This document shows positions 62,414 through 64,000 of a stretch of DNA of 64,000 bases, in pieces. A model generated the notes under the pieces. It saw nothing but the letters and a program-made list of their open reading frames with translations, was not told where the DNA came from and searched no databases. A program made the translations under genes and the position numbers. The DNA is from Glaciecola sp041380235 (GTDB taxonomy: Bacteria; Pseudomonadota; Gammaproteobacteria; Enterobacterales; Alteromonadaceae): the NCBI RefSeq assembly GCF_041380235.1, contig NZ_JBGIYY010000003.1, positions 1 to 64,000 on the forward strand, in the 5' to 3' direction. Numbering within the stretch: position 1 is the first letter of the stretch; the number at the start of each line of letters is the position of its first letter.

Positions 62414-62920
62414 CTAGAGCGTATCAAACTGCTCATGCACTTGTTCAATAATTTCGTGGAGCATTTCTGGGCGCTGCACGTATAGCTCATCATCGTTAAC
62501 TAAAGTGGCTACTGATTGCATTTTTCTATGAGTTTGCTGAGTGGCATACGAGCAATTTGCAATGACTTCTTCGTTAATGTGCTTTTCATCATTGTGCATA
62601 GATAGAGGGTGTGTTTGTGCACACATTAATAAGCTAAAACCCAGCATTTGATGCTGATTTATTGCTCGGTTAAGCGCCTGAGCTGTTTGATAATCGGCAT
62701 CTTCGGTCATCAAATGATATTGACATCGGGTATTGGTATGCATACCCACAAAGGGATCTGCTGATAGTAATGGTTCGTCTCGTTCAATATGCTCTCTATA
62801 AATGTCTAGCTGATCATTAAAAATTGCGGAAAATAGCGCAAATCTGGCCTTGCCTGCTGAATCAACATGCAATGCTTGATTGAGTGTTTTTTGCGTATAA
62901 ACATAATCATCTAGTTTCAT
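62414..62920 (-). CDS. VC2046/SO_2500 family protein
   Basis: A 168-residue cytosolic protein that resembles the VC2046/SO_2500 family of conserved hypothetical proteins in Vibrio, Shewanella and relatives. Recognisable stretches are DSAGKARFALFSAIFNDQLD, LLSADPFVGMHTNTR and the C-terminal YVQRPEMLHEIIEQVHEQFD. It is mostly helical, with several histidines (HTNTRCQYH, HEHINEE-like HINEEVIANC) that could bind metal. Function is unknown. The family call is from memory of its typical sequence, so it is moderately sure. Confidence 0.65.
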   Translation of the reverse strand: MKLDDYVYTQKTLNQALHVDSAGKARFALFSAIFNDQLDIYREHIERDEPLLSADPFVGMHTNTRCQYHLMTEDADYQTAQALNRAINQHQMLGFSLLMCAQTHPLSMHNDEKHINEEVIANCSYATQQTHRKMQSVATLVNDDELYVQRPEMLHEIIEQVHEQFDTL

Positions 62921-63110
62921 TTACAACACCGCTTTTTTTCTAAATTTGCATTAAATATTGGCTCTCTTACAAATATCTATCGGCACAAAGGTGAAATAGC
63001 TCAAGCCTTTGACCGTGCAAACGATATAAAGGTAAGCAGATTGCGCATCAGTTAGCGCAGTTGTACCTGTTAGCAATAGACAAATTTGACATGAGTGCCT
63101 TCGGGATCAG

Positions 63111-64000
63111 ATGGAAAAATTAGATTATTCAGACAAACGATGTTTAGTCGTCGAAGATCGTAGGCCGTTCTTAATGCTGCTGCGTGGACTTTTGACATCC
63201 CTTGGCGCAAAAAAAATAGATACCGAACTGTCTGCAGAAGCTGGATTAAAGGCCTGCAAACAACATAAATATGACGTTGTCGTTTGTGACTTACATTTGG
63301 GCACAAACCGTAAAAACGGTTTCGAATTTTTAGAAGAAATCAGAAAATGTAACCTCATCCGACCGTCTACTGTGTTTATTATGATCAGCGGCGACAGCGC
63401 TCGCAGCATGGTGCTCGGATCACTTGAAAAACAGCCCGATGATTACCTAATCAAACCATTTTCGCAGGCTCAATTAAACGCACGTATTACCCGTGCGACG
63501 CAAAGGCGCACATCACTGGCAGCGCTTTATAGCCAAATAGATCATCAAAAATACACTTTGAGCATAGAAACTTGTAAGCATTTTTTAGAAACTGAGCCCC
63601 GTTACACAAACCACTTGCTGCAACTCTTAGTAAAGCTCTATTGGAAAACTGAAAAGTATGACGCGGCCGAAAATGTCTTAGCAAAAATACTAGATGAACG
63701 CGCGCTGCACTGGGCGGTTTGCTCAATGGCGAAAACTTACTTATTAAAAAAAGAGTTTGCAAAGGCAATCGATCTCGCTAAGCGGGTAATTGAAAGCTCA
63801 GTAAATACCGTTGAAGCTTACGATATTATCGCTGATGCCTATTTACAAGATAATAAAAAACCGGAGGCCTTAAAGTACATCTTAGATGCCCTTGAACGCT
63901 CTCCACTGTCTATTGATCGACACTTTAGGGTCTGCGAAATCGCCCGAGAAAATGGCCAGTATGATTTAGCAATGAACAGTGCAAAATCGATTTACGAACT
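63111..64000 (+). CDS. Response regulator with TPR-like C-terminal repeats (partial, runs off the window)
   Basis: The frame opens at ATG 63111 (GGGAT 7 nt upstream) and is open to the window's end, 296 codons so far. Residues about 9-130 are a receiver domain: CLVVEDRRPFLMLLRGLLTS, phospho-acceptor Asp in VVVCDLHLG (about 63), and the conserved Lys in YLIKPF (about 114). Instead of a DNA-binding domain, the rest is tetratricopeptide-like helical repeats (EPRYTNHLLQLLVKLYWKTE, AKTYLLKKEFAKAIDLAKRV, AYDIIADAYLQDNKKPEALK). Similar receiver-TPR proteins occur in Shewanella and Vibrio as protein-interaction output modules. Its partner kinase is not in the window; the sensor-less kinase at 35199 is an unlinked candidate. 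Confidence 0.85.
   Translation, partial: MEKLDYSDKRCLVVEDRRPFLMLLRGLLTSLGAKKIDTELSAEAGLKACKQHKYDVVVCDLHLGTNRKNGFEFLEEIRKCNLIRPSTVFIMISGDSARSMVLGSLEKQPDDYLIKPFSQAQLNARITRATQRRTSLAALYSQIDHQKYTLSIETCKHFLETEPRYTNHLLQLLVKLYWKTEKYDAAENVLAKILDERALHWAVCSMAKTYLLKKEFAKAIDLAKRVIESSVNTVEAYDIIADAYLQDNKKPEALKYILDALERSPLSIDRHFRVCEIARENGQYDLAMNSAKSIYE

Noticed and set aside
35199..64000. Histidine kinase at 35199 and response regulator at 63111 as a cognate pair
   Set aside because: They are about 27 kb apart and nothing in the sequence links them; left as an untested possibility.

Overview
The window looks like a chromosomal segment of a marine gammaproteobacterium of the order Alteromonadales (Alteromonas/Glaciecola/Paraglaciecola-like). 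The basis is the overall gene set and the protein character: an ETF/ETF-QO locus with a LiuR-like palindrome, ybfF-DUF2788-fldA-fur order, a VC2046/SO_2500-type protein, a periplasmic/lipoprotein GH17 laminarinase-type enzyme, and many two-component, c-di-GMP and TonB proteins. No rRNA, tRNA, CRISPR, transposase or integrase gene was seen. The assignment to a genus is inference.

Layout. 1-400: a small membrane-protein gene flanked by what looks like an integron cassette junction: an attC-type imperfect palindrome (23-88) just after its stop and a second core site (386-392) just before its start. 868-3091: DUF1330 protein, a RidA-family protein lacking the usual arginine, and an endonuclease/exonuclease/phosphatase lipoprotein. 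3193-5833: an ATP-grasp (RimK-like) ligase paired with a GNAT-C39 peptidase fusion. 6022-9698: divergent etfBA and ETF-ubiquinone oxidoreductase, the electron outlet of acyl-CoA dehydrogenases, sharing an operator. 9836-15420: ybfF, DUF2788, flavodoxin, a large secreted M14 peptidase and fur. 15417-18866: a 5-oxoprolinase operon pxpABC followed by a class IV (D-amino acid type) aminotransferase. 19430-21813: CvfB-like, OsmC and a helical-repeat membrane-anchored protein. 21856-26830: NhaC antiporter, DUF1700-like/PadR pair, an outer-membrane barrel and a decayed patch containing a duplicated PadR-type operator. 26877-33904: rmuC, class I fumarase, pabB, nudL-type Nudix hydrolase, L-serine deaminase. 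34008-41195: cysB, a cytosolic histidine kinase with a coiled-coil partner, YbiT-type ABC-F, MscS channel, RhlE helicase. 41500-45981: a frameshifted remnant, DUF2892, GGDEF-EAL protein, a LysR remnant, a monohaem cytochrome and a DUF2202 lipoprotein behind a sigma-54 promoter. 46287-53182: GH17 glucanase, LysR divergent from a succinyl-CoA:acetoacetate transferase pair, a second DEAD-box helicase with a hairpin on its start codon, a TonB-C lipoprotein, YbaK. 53183-60648: a 1-kb AT-rich gene desert and then a self-contained uptake/catabolic locus (TonB receptor, small membrane protein, creatinase-like M24 hydrolase with lost metal ligands, MFS transporter, divergent AraC regulator) that looks acquired. 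60944-64000: EF-hand protein, trhO, VC2046-type protein and a response regulator with TPR-like repeats that runs off the end.

Functionally the core of the window is carbon and nitrogen catabolism feeding the TCA cycle and the quinone pool (ETF, SCOT, fumarase, serine deaminase, 5-oxoprolinase). The accessory part is unusually rich in broken genes: five decayed or frameshifted remnants are described. The most interesting signals are the cassette junction at the left edge, the M24/TonB/MFS locus, the sigma-54 promoter in front of the ferritin-like lipoprotein, and the start-codon hairpin of the helicase gene.
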